A stretch of 14,194 nucleotides of DNA from Leptolinea sp. UBA5366 (GTDB lineage Bacteria > Chloroflexota > Anaerolineae > Anaerolineales > Anaerolineaceae), in contig DHPK01000022.1 in NCBI GenBank assembly GCA_002407845.1, forward strand, positions 27,080-41,273, written 5' to 3'. Position 1 is the first letter of the stretch, and each line of letters opens with the position of its first letter. Position numbers and translations under genes: made by a program. Below are positions 1-7,014 of this stretch, piece after piece. Below the pieces are notes generated by a model that was given only the letters and a program-made list of their open reading frames with translations, did not search any database and was not told the DNA's origin.

Positions 1-133
1 CAGTATTACCTTTCCGGTTTCCGGCAAGGGCAGGACAAAGATTAATTTCCAATTTTCGACGATCAACGGTGAATTGTTCCAGCTGGGAGAAAGAGGCCGG
101 GGCGAATTTTGGATTGAGTACGTCGTGGAATAA
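1..133 (+). CDS. C-terminal fragment of an unidentified protein (partial)
   Basis: A reading frame is open from base 2 to the TAA at 131-133 and gives the last 43 residues of a protein whose start lies outside the window. The fragment is rich in alternating polar and hydrophobic residues, with runs such as KINFQF and GEFWIEYVVE, which suggests beta strands of a soluble or exported beta-rich domain. It ends 29 bases before the next gene on the same strand, so the two may be co-transcribed. I do not recognise a family. Its coding nature is inferred from the absence of stops and from its position, and remains uncertain because the piece is short. Confidence 0.5.
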   Translation, partial: SITFPVSGKGRTKINFQFSTINGELFQLGERGRGEFWIEYVVE

Positions 134-162
134 GGCAATTATCAACGAAACGAGTCGGAGAA

Positions 163-1749
163 ATGAATCAAAACGAAGCAAAGAAAAAAGTGATTGTGAT
201 CGGCGCTGGACCAGCCGGACTGACGGCTGCTTTCGAACTTCTGCAGCAGGATGCGGAAGCTTATGACGTGACCGTGCTGGAAGAGAGCGGCGAAATCGGC
301 GGGATTTCGCGCACGGTGCAGTATGGCGGAAACCGGATGGATATCGGCGGCCATCGCTTTTTTTCGAAAGATAAACGGGTCATGGATTGGTGGCAGGCAA
401 GGATGCCGCTGCAGGGGAAACCGTCAGCCGATGACATTCTGACCGGGACTGTCAAGCCGCTCGAACCGAATGGTCCGGATCCAGAATCGGAAGATCAGGT
501 GATGCTGCTTCGCAACCGCGTCTCGCGAATTTATTATCTGAAAAAATTCTTTGATTATCCGATCTCGATGAAAGTTCAGACCTTCAAGAATATGGGGCTG
601 ATAAAAACCCTGCGGGCGGGGTTCAGTTATCTGGCTGCGGTTGTCCATAAACTGCCGGAGACCTCGTTGGAAAATTTTTACCGCAACCGCTTTGGCAGGC
701 AGCTTTATTCGATGTTTTTTGAGAATTACACCGAAAAACTTTGGGGCAGGCACCCATCGGCAATCTCAGCTGACTGGGGCGCCCAACGCGTCAAGGGGCT
801 TTCGATCTTGAAAATCCTTTTCGATATGTTTTCGAAACTGCTGCCCGAGAGATTTAAGAAAAACCGCCCGGTTGAAACCTCTTTGATTGAACAGTTTTGG
901 TACCCAAAACACGGGCCGGGTCACCTTTGGGAGCTGACCGCTGACAAAATTATCGAAATGGGCGGCAGCGTGCGGAAGCATTGCAAAGTTACCGGCATCA
1001 GGCTGGAAAATGGACAAGCTGCCGCAGTGACTGCCGAAGAAAACGGGGTTCCTGTAGAGATCGCGGGCGACATCTTTCTGTCGAGTATGCCGCTCAAGGA
1101 TTTGGTTTTGGGGATGGGCGCAGAGGTTCCGGACGCTATGCGGGAAATTGCAGCCGGACTGCCTTATCGGGATTTTATAACCGTCGGATTGCTGCTGTCA
1201 CGCATCAATTTGAAAAATGAGACAAAAATTGTCACGCCTTATAATCGCGTTCCCGACTGCTGGATTTATATTCAGGAACCGAACGTAAAGATGGGGCGTC
1301 TTCAGATTTTCAACAACTGGTCCCCTTACATGGTCAGCGATCTGGAAAAAATGATCGGGGTTGGGCTGGAATATTTCTGCTCAGAAGGGGATGAAATGTG
1401 GACGATGAAAGACGCTGATTTCATCCAGTTTGCCATTGGGGAAATGGTGACGATGGGGATCATTGATCCGGATGCAGTTTTGGATTCCCACATCGAACAC
1501 GTTCGGAAGGCTTATCCGGCATATTTTGACACGTACGCAGAGATCGATCAGCTGATCGAATGGCTGAATGGTATCGAAAACCTATACTGCATCGGGCGGA
1601 ACGGTCAGCACCGATACAACAATTCGGATCACTCAATGGCAACTGCTTTTGAAGCGGTTACGAATATTCGGAATGGGATCCGCTCAAAAGAAAATATCTG
1701 GAATGTAAATACGGAAAAGGTTTATCACGAAACGGATAAATCCGGATAA
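163..1749 (+). CDS. NAD(P)/FAD-dependent oxidoreductase (amine-oxidase / protoporphyrinogen-oxidase-like)
   Basis: A 528-residue flavoprotein of the amine-oxidase/UDP-galactopyranose-mutase-like superfamily. The N-terminal Rossmann motif VIVIGAGPAGL (residues 10-20) binds the FAD pyrophosphate, and the acidic residues E40-E41 after the second strand should hold the ribose. The GGISRT and DIGGHRFFSKD segments (residues 46-70) are typical of this family. The C-terminal FAD-contacting block (about residues 473-504) contains CIGRNGQHRYNNSDHSM. No signal peptide or TM segment is visible, so it is probably cytoplasmic. Relatives often sit in polysaccharide or lipid biosynthesis loci, but the substrate cannot be read from sequence. 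The ATG at 163 has a GGAG only two bases away, which is tight; GTG at 190 would cut into the first strand, so 163 is preferred. The gene ends 3 bases from the convergent murJ. Confidence 0.85.
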   Translation: MNQNEAKKKVIVIGAGPAGLTAAFELLQQDAEAYDVTVLEESGEIGGISRTVQYGGNRMDIGGHRFFSKDKRVMDWWQARMPLQGKPSADDILTGTVKPLEPNGPDPESEDQVMLLRNRVSRIYYLKKFFDYPISMKVQTFKNMGLIKTLRAGFSYLAAVVHKLPETSLENFYRNRFGRQLYSMFFENYTEKLWGRHPSAISADWGAQRVKGLSILKILFDMFSKLLPERFKKNRPVETSLIEQFWYPKHGPGHLWELTADKIIEMGGSVRKHCKVTGIRLENGQAAAVTAEENGVPVEIAGDIFLSSMPLKDLVLGMGAEVPDAMREIAAGLPYRDFITVGLLLSRINLKNETKIVTPYNRVPDCWIYIQEPNVKMGRLQIFNNWSPYMVSDLEKMIGVGLEYFCSEGDEMWTMKDADFIQFAIGEMVTMGIIDPDAVLDSHIEHVRKAYPAYFDTYAEIDQLIEWLNGIENLYCIGRNGQHRYNNSDHSMATAFEAVTNIRNGIRSKENIWNVNTEKVYHETDKSG

Positions 1750-1752
1750 CTT

Positions 1753-3321
1753 TTATCTTCTCAGGCGCTGACGAATCGGCTCCAGCTCATCAACGCGCAA
1801 CAGCGCGCAGATGATGAGATAGACCAGGATGCCCAGTAGCACACCGCCCGAAACAATCACCAGTACAGACCTGTTTTGGCTGAATTGCAGCCAGAGCAGA
1901 ATCACTGCGATCATCCCCAGCGCGGCTGCGCTGCTCTGACAAATGCCTTTGATGACCCGGCGTCCGTCCAGCCCATGCAGTCTGCGGCGCATCAAGATCA
2001 GCAGCGCGCACATCTCCAGCCCGGTAGCCAGCGTATTTGCCAGCGCCAGCCCGCCATGAGGCATCCAGCCGATCGATTCAAATAATCTCGAAAAAATGAC
2101 ACTCATCAGCATGTTTAAAAACATAGCGGCGAACAGCACGAACACTGGTGTTTTTGTGTCATGAACCGCATAGAAGGCGCGGGAGATGACTTCGACCACG
2201 CAATGAAAAACCAGCCCGCTGCTATACCATGCCAGCGCCCAATAGACCATCGCCGTCATGTCGGCATTGAACGCCCGGCGTTCGAAGATCAGGCTGACAA
2301 TCGGTCTCCCAAGCAGGATCAGCCCGCAAGCTGCGGGAATCGCAAGCATGATGACGAAACGCAGCATCGATGCCAATGCGTGCCGCATTTGCCCCAGCTC
2401 TCCGCGCGCTGCCTGAACAGAAAACATTGGCAGCGAAACGGTTGCCACGGATTGAGCGATGGCTGCCTGAGGCATCAGCATGATGGACAACCCCCAGGTC
2501 ACAGCAGAGATGGATCCCAGCGGAAGATAGGAGGCGATGAAATTGTTTATCAAGAAATTTAATTGAACGGCGGAGGCGCCGATTTGCCGCGGGATCATCA
2601 GCTTGACCACTTCGCGCACCAACGGATTATGCCAGCCGAACGAGGCAGTGTAGCTTTTTTCTGGCAGCCGGAACAGCTGTGGCAGCTGAACCAGCAAATG
2701 CAGCAGCGACCCAAGGACCGCGCCGACCGCCAGCCCTTTGATGCCGAGCGGCTCTTTCAGGAAGAGGATGCCGAGGATGATTCCAAATTGGTACATCGCA
2801 GGCGCCAGACCCGGCAGCAGAAAATGCTGATTGGTGTTCAAAATGCCCATGATCAGCCCGCTCACACCGAAGATAATGACAGACGGCAGCTGAATTCGCA
2901 GCAGCGTGACGGTCAGATCCTGAAGGTGCGGATCGTTTAAGGAGAAGCCCGGCACTAAGAAATAGCGCACGACCTGCGGGGCGAAGATGAAAAAGAGAAC
3001 CGAGATAGCGGTCAGGGTCGCGATCAGCAGATTGAGAATGTTGGATGCCAGTTTCCAGGCGCCTTTTTTGTCTGACTGGTCAAGCATTGCGCTGAAGGTC
3101 GGAACGAAAGCGCTTGCCAGCGCGCCGCCGGCCACCAGGTTGAAAATCGTTTCCGTCAGGCGGTTGGATGCCAAAAAGGAATCAACTTCAGCGGATGCGC
3201 CGAAAGACGATCCGATTAACCCTTTTGCAATCAGTCCGATGATCTGCGAAAAAACCATCGCTGCCGCGAGCAGCGAAGCTGACTTCATGAAAGAGGGTCT
3301 GGTTTCAGCGGTGGAACTCAT
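1753..3321 (-). CDS. murJ: MurJ/MviN-family lipid flippase, divergent
   Basis: A 522-residue polytopic membrane protein with about 14 hydrophobic segments and the family block GGALASAFVPTFS (residues 65-77), which marks the MurJ (MviN) branch of the MOP superfamily. MurJ flips lipid II across the cytoplasmic membrane for peptidoglycan synthesis. The length fits the family. When aligned by eye to E. coli MurJ, D39 is kept (D47 here), but the arginines R18, R24, R52 and R270 fall on Q26, A32, F60 and S279, so the transport chemistry may differ or the substrate may be another lipid-linked sugar. The ATG at 3321 has no Shine-Dalgarno sequence; a TAGAAT box with an upstream TG ends 7 bases before it, suggesting a leaderless transcript. 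The gene converges on the oxidoreductase with a 3-base gap. Confidence 0.88.
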   Translation of the reverse strand: MSSTAETRPSFMKSASLLAAAMVFSQIIGLIAKGLIGSSFGASAEVDSFLASNRLTETIFNLVAGGALASAFVPTFSAMLDQSDKKGAWKLASNILNLLIATLTAISVLFFIFAPQVVRYFLVPGFSLNDPHLQDLTVTLLRIQLPSVIIFGVSGLIMGILNTNQHFLLPGLAPAMYQFGIILGILFLKEPLGIKGLAVGAVLGSLLHLLVQLPQLFRLPEKSYTASFGWHNPLVREVVKLMIPRQIGASAVQLNFLINNFIASYLPLGSISAVTWGLSIMLMPQAAIAQSVATVSLPMFSVQAARGELGQMRHALASMLRFVIMLAIPAACGLILLGRPIVSLIFERRAFNADMTAMVYWALAWYSSGLVFHCVVEVISRAFYAVHDTKTPVFVLFAAMFLNMLMSVIFSRLFESIGWMPHGGLALANTLATGLEMCALLILMRRRLHGLDGRRVIKGICQSSAAALGMIAVILLWLQFSQNRSVLVIVSGGVLLGILVYLIICALLRVDELEPIRQRLRR

Positions 3322-3328
3322 CTTTTTG

Positions 3329-3337
3329 ATTCTATCA
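3329..3337 (-). promoter_or_regulatory. Putative extended -10 promoter of murJ
   Basis: Read on the minus strand, TGATAGAAT is an extended -10 element (TG-N-TAGAAT, five of six bases of TATAAT). It ends 7 bases before the murJ ATG, so transcription would begin at or next to the start codon. No good -35 is seen, as is allowed for extended -10 promoters. This is predicted from the pattern alone. Confidence 0.45.
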
Positions 3338-3368
3338 CGAAGGGCTGGCGGCGCCTGAAACTGAATTT

Positions 3369-3398
3369 CTGTCAGAAAAACCGGCGTGCGAGTATAAT
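3369..3398 (+). promoter_or_regulatory. Putative promoter of the small two-TM protein gene
   Basis: A perfect TATAAT lies at 3393-3398, with CTGTCA (four of six of TTGACA) at 3369-3374, an 18-base spacer. The predicted start near 3405 gives a leader of about 30 bases containing GGAGG at 3426-3430, just before the ATG at 3435. Confidence 0.55.
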
Positions 3399-3434
3399 CA
3401 GATTGAAGTTAAGCTAATAAATTTCGGAGGAAGT

Positions 3435-3839
3435 ATGCAGATGAAGAATCCCCTTGTAATCTTTGGAATTATCGGCATTATTGCAGGCTATATCCTGCAG
3501 GGAATGACCGGAAATAAAGAGTTTTTAACCTATGGAATGGTTGCCGGTCTGGCGCTTGGGTTCCTCATCGATTCAAAGAATCGCGGAACTTCCAGCAATC
3601 CGAACAAACCCTCGTCAGGTTTTGATTTGAGCGATTTGTTCAACCGGCCTTCATCCAATCAGCGTCCGACAGACACTTATCAGAAGCCCGAAGTTCAGCG
3701 CCCGGTCAGTTCCCCGATCGAACAAGAACCCGTTCAGGAAGGCGGCCGTTCACGTGTTTCGCGCGTGGATGATGCGGATGCCAGTGACGTGATCGCCCGC
3801 GCCCGGGAAGAAATTTCGAAGCAGACGAAGGATCAATAA
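3435..3839 (+). CDS. Small membrane protein with two TM segments and a disordered tail
   Basis: A 134-residue protein of unknown function. Residues 7-23 and 30-45 form two hydrophobic segments, joined by a short turn with MTGNKEF. A long low-complexity tail follows, rich in Ser, Pro, Asn and Gln (about 50-105), and then a short charged segment likely to be a helix (about 116-134, ending ISKQTKDQ). With two TM passes, the tail and both ends should lie on the same side, probably the cytoplasm. The start is supported by GGAGG four bases upstream and a TATAAT promoter. A second in-frame ATG at 3441 has the more usual spacing to GGAGG and could be the true start. The gene is monocistronic and ends 3 bases from the convergent stalked protein. 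I do not recognise a family. Confidence 0.75.
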   Translation: MQMKNPLVIFGIIGIIAGYILQGMTGNKEFLTYGMVAGLALGFLIDSKNRGTSSNPNKPSSGFDLSDLFNRPSSNQRPTDTYQKPEVQRPVSSPIEQEPVQEGGRSRVSRVDDADASDVIARAREEISKQTKDQ

Positions 3840-3842
3840 AAC

Positions 3843-4556
3843 TCAGAACAGATCGACCGGAATTGGAATGCGGACTTCGCACAGCGGCGCAGCTGCGTCC
3901 GCAGGCAGCGGCTTGAAGAGCAGCTCAAAGTTCGTCATTTCCGGATGAATATCAAAGATTAAAAACGTTTCAATGCCATTAGACCCGATGGAGTAGTCCA
4001 GATTTGGAATTTCCCATCGGGTATTTGCATAATTGGAATTGGCGCGATCCAGCGGTGCGCTGATGTCCCGTCCCCAGAGCGAGCCGAGCATCGTGAAGGA
4101 TTGGTTCTGAAGCGGTTTGATTGATTCCCCTGTCAGGCTGCGCAATTTTACGCGAACCATCAGGAAGCGTCCCAGCGGAAAGTGATCGGTCAAGGTTGCC
4201 TGAATTTTTGGCTTCATGAATGTGAGTGTCAGGCTGATTTTCTCACAGCGAATTTCTTCATCCAACGTTGCCGGAATCGGCTTGGTCGGCAGCTGATAAG
4301 GCGTCACCGTTACATAAACCGGCAGTCCTTCCGGGTTGCCAATGGCTGGCAGCGGTTGGAAAACTTCTGTCTCAGCTTCCGGACTGGCGGTGGTTAATGT
4401 CGGCACGGGCAATGTGAAAGTCGGCAGCGCGGTGTATGTCGGCCGCGGCGTGTAGGTCGGTTGGGGTGTTGGCGTGGGCAGGGTCGGTGCCTGTGCGGCT
4501 GCTGCGGAGAGTCGCAGCAAGAAAAGCATTGCCGCGAGCGCTATCTGTCGTTTCAT
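3843..4556 (-). CDS. Exported protein with Pro/Thr stalk, paralogue of its upstream neighbour
   Basis: A 237-residue protein with an N-terminal signal peptide (residues 1-22, hydrophobic core LAAMLFLLRLSAAAA, probable cleavage after AQA). A Pro/Thr/Tyr-rich stalk follows (about 24-58, repeats of the PTYTPRPTYTALPTFT kind), then a C-terminal domain (about 95-237) rich in predicted beta strands. This domain shares a string of positions with the protein upstream: FL-V-V, I-PL, QSF, a W preceded by R, ETFLIFD and an F/W-x-L-x-F ending. Cys104 and Cys226 flank the domain and could form a disulfide. The layout recalls DUF4352-type surface domains, but I cannot assign a family. Its ATG overlaps the upstream stop as ATGA (4553-4556), so translation is probably coupled. 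No lipobox is present, so it is likely released or held at the membrane surface. Confidence 0.8.
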   Translation of the reverse strand: MKRQIALAAMLFLLRLSAAAAQAPTLPTPTPQPTYTPRPTYTALPTFTLPVPTLTTASPEAETEVFQPLPAIGNPEGLPVYVTVTPYQLPTKPIPATLDEEIRCEKISLTLTFMKPKIQATLTDHFPLGRFLMVRVKLRSLTGESIKPLQNQSFTMLGSLWGRDISAPLDRANSNYANTRWEIPNLDYSIGSNGIETFLIFDIHPEMTNFELLFKPLPADAAAPLCEVRIPIPVDLF

Positions 4557-5335
4557 TGGTTTGCCTCAGCGGTTTGGTAAAAATTGATGGGAAAATTCGG
4601 CTGAGGAATGTCAAGCGCAAATTGACAATCAAAATCGGCAGAATCGTCAGCCTCAAAAATCAACTTCCAATTTTCTGCATGGTAGTTCACGTCAAACACC
4701 AGCCAGGTTTCAAGTTCGATTCCGGCGGGAATCGCCTGACTCGAAAGAAAATGAACACCCCAGCGATTACTGGCGGAGATGCCTGCCGGACCAAAGGATT
4801 GCGAGACGAGGATTTTCCCGTCGGATTCTCCAGCCGCCATGAACTGTTTGTGAAAGATCAGCGGGATGGCATGATCAGACATGTTCCAGACCATCAGGTT
4901 GACAAAAAGGAATTGGTTTTGGGAGACTTCGTTTCCAATTGCGAACCCGAAATAGGGATCTTTATATCCGATTTTGACAGCGAATTCGTCACCGCAGAAA
5001 GCGTAAGGTCTCAGGTCGCGCGACCAGACTCCCGGATTGACAAGGATTTCATTGCGGCGCGGGTATTGCGTCAAACGCACAGGAGTCAATGTCGGCTCAG
5101 GCGTTTCACTGGGATACAGCGCTGAAATTTCCGAGTCTGAATAGGTCGGATAAGGGGTTTGGGTCGGGTAATCGGTGGCAGTGGGATAAAGCGTTCGCTG
5201 CTGGTGCACCTGAATGGTGCTGACCAGCTGAGCGAGATTGTCCGCGGGCTCCGGCTGAACTGGCAGGCGGCACCCCGTTGCAATCAGTAAGATCAGTCCG
5301 ATAAACAGACCTGTAAGGTGGTTTTTCGAATTCAT
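4553..5335 (-). CDS. Lipoprotein with Pro/Thr stalk, paralogue of the downstream gene
   Basis: A lipoprotein of 260 residues from the ATG at 5335 (263 from an ATG at 5344). The signal peptide ends in a lipobox, IATGC, with the lipid-bearing Cys at residue 22. A Pro/Thr/Tyr-rich stalk follows (about 48-90), and a C-terminal beta-rich domain (about 100-255) matches the protein encoded next, with ETWLVFD and NWKLIF as the clearest shared blocks. A pair of cysteines (C114 and C237) brackets the domain, as in the paralogue. I chose 5335 because a TATAAT at 5343-5348 overlaps the 5344 ATG and would place the transcript start at 5335; neither ATG has a Shine-Dalgarno sequence. It is presumably a surface protein of unknown ligand, translated together with its paralogue. 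Confidence 0.8.
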   Translation of the reverse strand: MNSKNHLTGLFIGLILLIATGCRLPVQPEPADNLAQLVSTIQVHQQRTLYPTATDYPTQTPYPTYSDSEISALYPSETPEPTLTPVRLTQYPRRNEILVNPGVWSRDLRPYAFCGDEFAVKIGYKDPYFGFAIGNEVSQNQFLFVNLMVWNMSDHAIPLIFHKQFMAAGESDGKILVSQSFGPAGISASNRWGVHFLSSQAIPAGIELETWLVFDVNYHAENWKLIFEADDSADFDCQFALDIPQPNFPINFYQTAEANQ

Positions 5336-5342
5336 ATCATTC

Positions 5343-5348
5343 ATTATA
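5343..5348 (-). promoter_or_regulatory. Putative -10 box of the stalked lipoprotein operon
   Basis: A perfect TATAAT on the minus strand is followed by 7 bases and then the ATG at 5335, the spacing expected if the mRNA begins with the start codon. No convincing -35 is visible upstream. Confidence 0.45.
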
Positions 5349-5587
5349 TATGTGAAATAAAGATACGAAAGCCGCTGACCGACCGGAGCTTCCGATTCGC
5401 TCGTTTGCAGCAGCCGTTCAGGTTTCCCTGTTGAGAAGCAGAACTGTTCCCAGATTCTGGTTCACTGGTCAGGAAAATGATTTGGCTGATACCCGCAAAA
5501 ACGCACTATGCGGCAGAACCAGCAGTCAGGGTTGTCTCAAGCGTTGGCTGATGTCATGTGCATCAGAAAAGAGAGGATGGGAGAATA
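5349..5587. other. Non-coding stretch of about 240 bases, no gene recognised
   Basis: This stretch lies between the stalked lipoprotein and the ZIP transporter. The only open frames are short and lack start signals or family features. A 6-bp hairpin (CTGATG at 5548-5553 with CATCAG at 5561-5566) lies just past the ZIP stop but has no T tract, so it is not a clear terminator. I compared it from memory with 6S, SRP, tmRNA and tRNA signatures and saw no match. It may hold 3' and 5' untranslated sequence or decayed coding DNA. Confidence 0.35.
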
Positions 5588-6394
5588 TTATCCCAAGCCG
5601 ACATCCAGCGCCATCATGACTGCAAACCCGATCAGCAGCCACAGCGTCGGCAGGTCTGAGCCATCCGCTTCTGCCTCAGGAATCAGCTCTTCTGAAACAA
5701 CGAACATCATCGCGCCGGCGGCGAATGCCAGCGCATACGGCAGAATCGGCTGAACCAGCATGACTGCAGCAGCTCCGATAACTGCGCCGATTGGTTCCAT
5801 CAGCCCCGAGAATTGCCCCCAGAAAAAACTTTTCCCGCGCGAGAAACCCTCTCCGCGAAGCGGTGCTGAAACTGCCAGTCCCTCAGGGAAATTTTGGATT
5901 CCCATCCCGATCGCAATCGACAGCGCAGCAGCGATGTATTCAGGGTCAGAATGCACGCCGGCAGCGCCGAACGCAACTCCGACAGCCAGTCCTTCCGGAA
6001 TGTTGTGCAGCGTGATCGCCAGTACCAGCAAAAAGCTCCGGCTCAAGTTCGACGAAGCGCCTTCCGCTTCTTCCTGCCCGATATGAAGATGGGGCAGAAC
6101 TTTATCAATGCCCCACAGGCTGAACCCGCCGAGCAGAAAACCGGTAACTGCCGGAATCCAAGGCGCAATCGTGCCCGTCTCTTCTGTCACTTCAATTGCC
6201 GGCAGCAGCAGCGAGAAAAAACTGGCGGCGATCATGACGCCAGCAGCAAATCCCAGCATGGAATTGAGCAGCTTCTTTGGGATTTCTTTTGATAAGAAAA
6301 CTCCGGCTGCTCCTAAGGCGGTCATGCCCCAGGTGAATAGGCTCGCCAGCAGTGCCTGGACAATCGGCGGATATTGCGAAAAAAACTCGACCAT
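5588..6394 (-). CDS. ZIP-family metal transporter
   Basis: A 268-residue inner-membrane protein with about eight hydrophobic segments, the ZIP (ZupT/GufA-like) fold. It imports divalent metals such as Zn2+, possibly also Fe2+ or Mn2+. The metal site motifs are plain: HNIPEG at residues 130-135 (TM4) and QNFPEG at 167-172 (TM5), with further acidic residues at E200 and E235-E236. The loop after TM3 holds PHLHIGQEEAEGA, a short His/acidic stretch like the metal-binding loops of the family. The ATG at 6394 is preferred over longer frames because the protein then begins at the usual periplasm-side segment and AAGGA lies about 11 bases upstream. It follows the Imm-5-like gene on the same strand after 89 bases and may belong to the same transcript. 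No Zur-type operator was recognised. Confidence 0.9.
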   Translation of the reverse strand: MVEFFSQYPPIVQALLASLFTWGMTALGAAGVFLSKEIPKKLLNSMLGFAAGVMIAASFFSLLLPAIEVTEETGTIAPWIPAVTGFLLGGFSLWGIDKVLPHLHIGQEEAEGASSNLSRSFLLVLAITLHNIPEGLAVGVAFGAAGVHSDPEYIAAALSIAIGMGIQNFPEGLAVSAPLRGEGFSRGKSFFWGQFSGLMEPIGAVIGAAAVMLVQPILPYALAFAAGAMMFVVSEELIPEAEADGSDLPTLWLLIGFAVMMALDVGLG

Positions 6395-6483
6395 GATTTC
6401 AATTTTCCTTTTGACAAGAATTCTGCTGCCACCTTGCAATCGTTACAGCTATTGCGAGCAGCGAATTCAGAGTAGATCTACGG

Positions 6484-7014
6484 TTAACAATACCAATTTA
6501 TTTTTGCCGGATTCGGCTCATTTTCTACTGCGATATTCCGCAGGGCGCTTTCCATTTTTGCGCATTCCTCGGCGGCTATGCGCTCATACACATCCGCGCT
6601 TTCGTTCAACCCGACGCGGTCATAAGCGATTGCAGCCGTCCCGTAAAAAGCCAATCCAAGGGAATGGGTCGGCGTGTGAAAACAGGCTGACGCTTGTCCA
6701 CAGGCACGCGCGGCTGCCTGAGCAGCAGGGTCGCTGTCCAATTCGCGCGCTGCGGCATGGCAGGAATGCAGAATGATCGCTTTAACTTCAGCTAACTTGA
6801 TCTTGCCGGCGAACCAGTCGCGCGCAGCGTTAATCGCAGACCGCGGACGATCATCGCCTGGACAGCGGCTTTCAAAAATCGGCAGAATTTCAGTTTCTGC
6901 ATAATCCATGCACCAATTGGCTATCGTCGCTTTGCTCTGCGTTTCAATCAGACGCATCAGGCTCAGAATGTAGGGCGAATCGGCACTGCCGAGCATTTTA
7001 CGAGGTTTTGCCAT
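6484..7014 (-). CDS. Stand-alone Imm-5-like putative immunity protein
   Basis: A 176-residue soluble, mostly helical protein that I recognise as the family annotated as putative immunity protein (Imm-5-like domain). Hallmarks include SPYILSLMRLIE near the N-terminus, the segment LAEVKAIILHSCHAAARELD, a PTHSLGLAFYG block and the C-terminus ENEPNPAKINWYC. Immunity is a family label; no toxin gene lies nearby, so the true role is open. The ATG at 7014 is chosen because AGGGGG (7021-7026 on the plus strand) lies six bases upstream; longer frames would only extend inside the methyltransferase-like gene. It overlaps that gene by 17 bases (6998-7014), implying translational coupling in one operon. 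Confidence 0.85.
   Translation of the reverse strand: MAKPRKMLGSADSPYILSLMRLIETQSKATIANWCMDYAETEILPIFESRCPGDDRPRSAINAARDWFAGKIKLAEVKAIILHSCHAAARELDSDPAAQAAARACGQASACFHTPTHSLGLAFYGTAAIAYDRVGLNESADVYERIAAEECAKMESALRNIAVENEPNPAKINWYC

Noticed and set aside
2161..2940. Two adjacent plus-strand open frames of 133 and 125 codons inside murJ
   Set aside because: Their translations are rich in Gln, Arg, His and Asp, the expected antisense image of a hydrophobic membrane protein.
4390..4480. G/T-rich repetitive DNA as a possible repeat element
   Set aside because: It is explained by the Pro/Thr codons of the stalk on the minus strand.
4436..5125. A 229-codon plus-strand open frame opposite the stalked lipoproteins
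   Set aside because: The opposite strand encodes two coherent exported proteins with signal peptides and shared motifs; the plus-strand frame has no ribosome site or family features.
5548..5566. Hairpin past the ZIP gene as a terminator
   Set aside because: The stem is only 6 bp and no T tract follows on either strand.
6108..6776. A 222-codon plus-strand open frame across the ZIP and Imm-5-like genes
   Set aside because: It is antisense to two well-recognised proteins and crosses their boundary; no promoter or start signal supports it.
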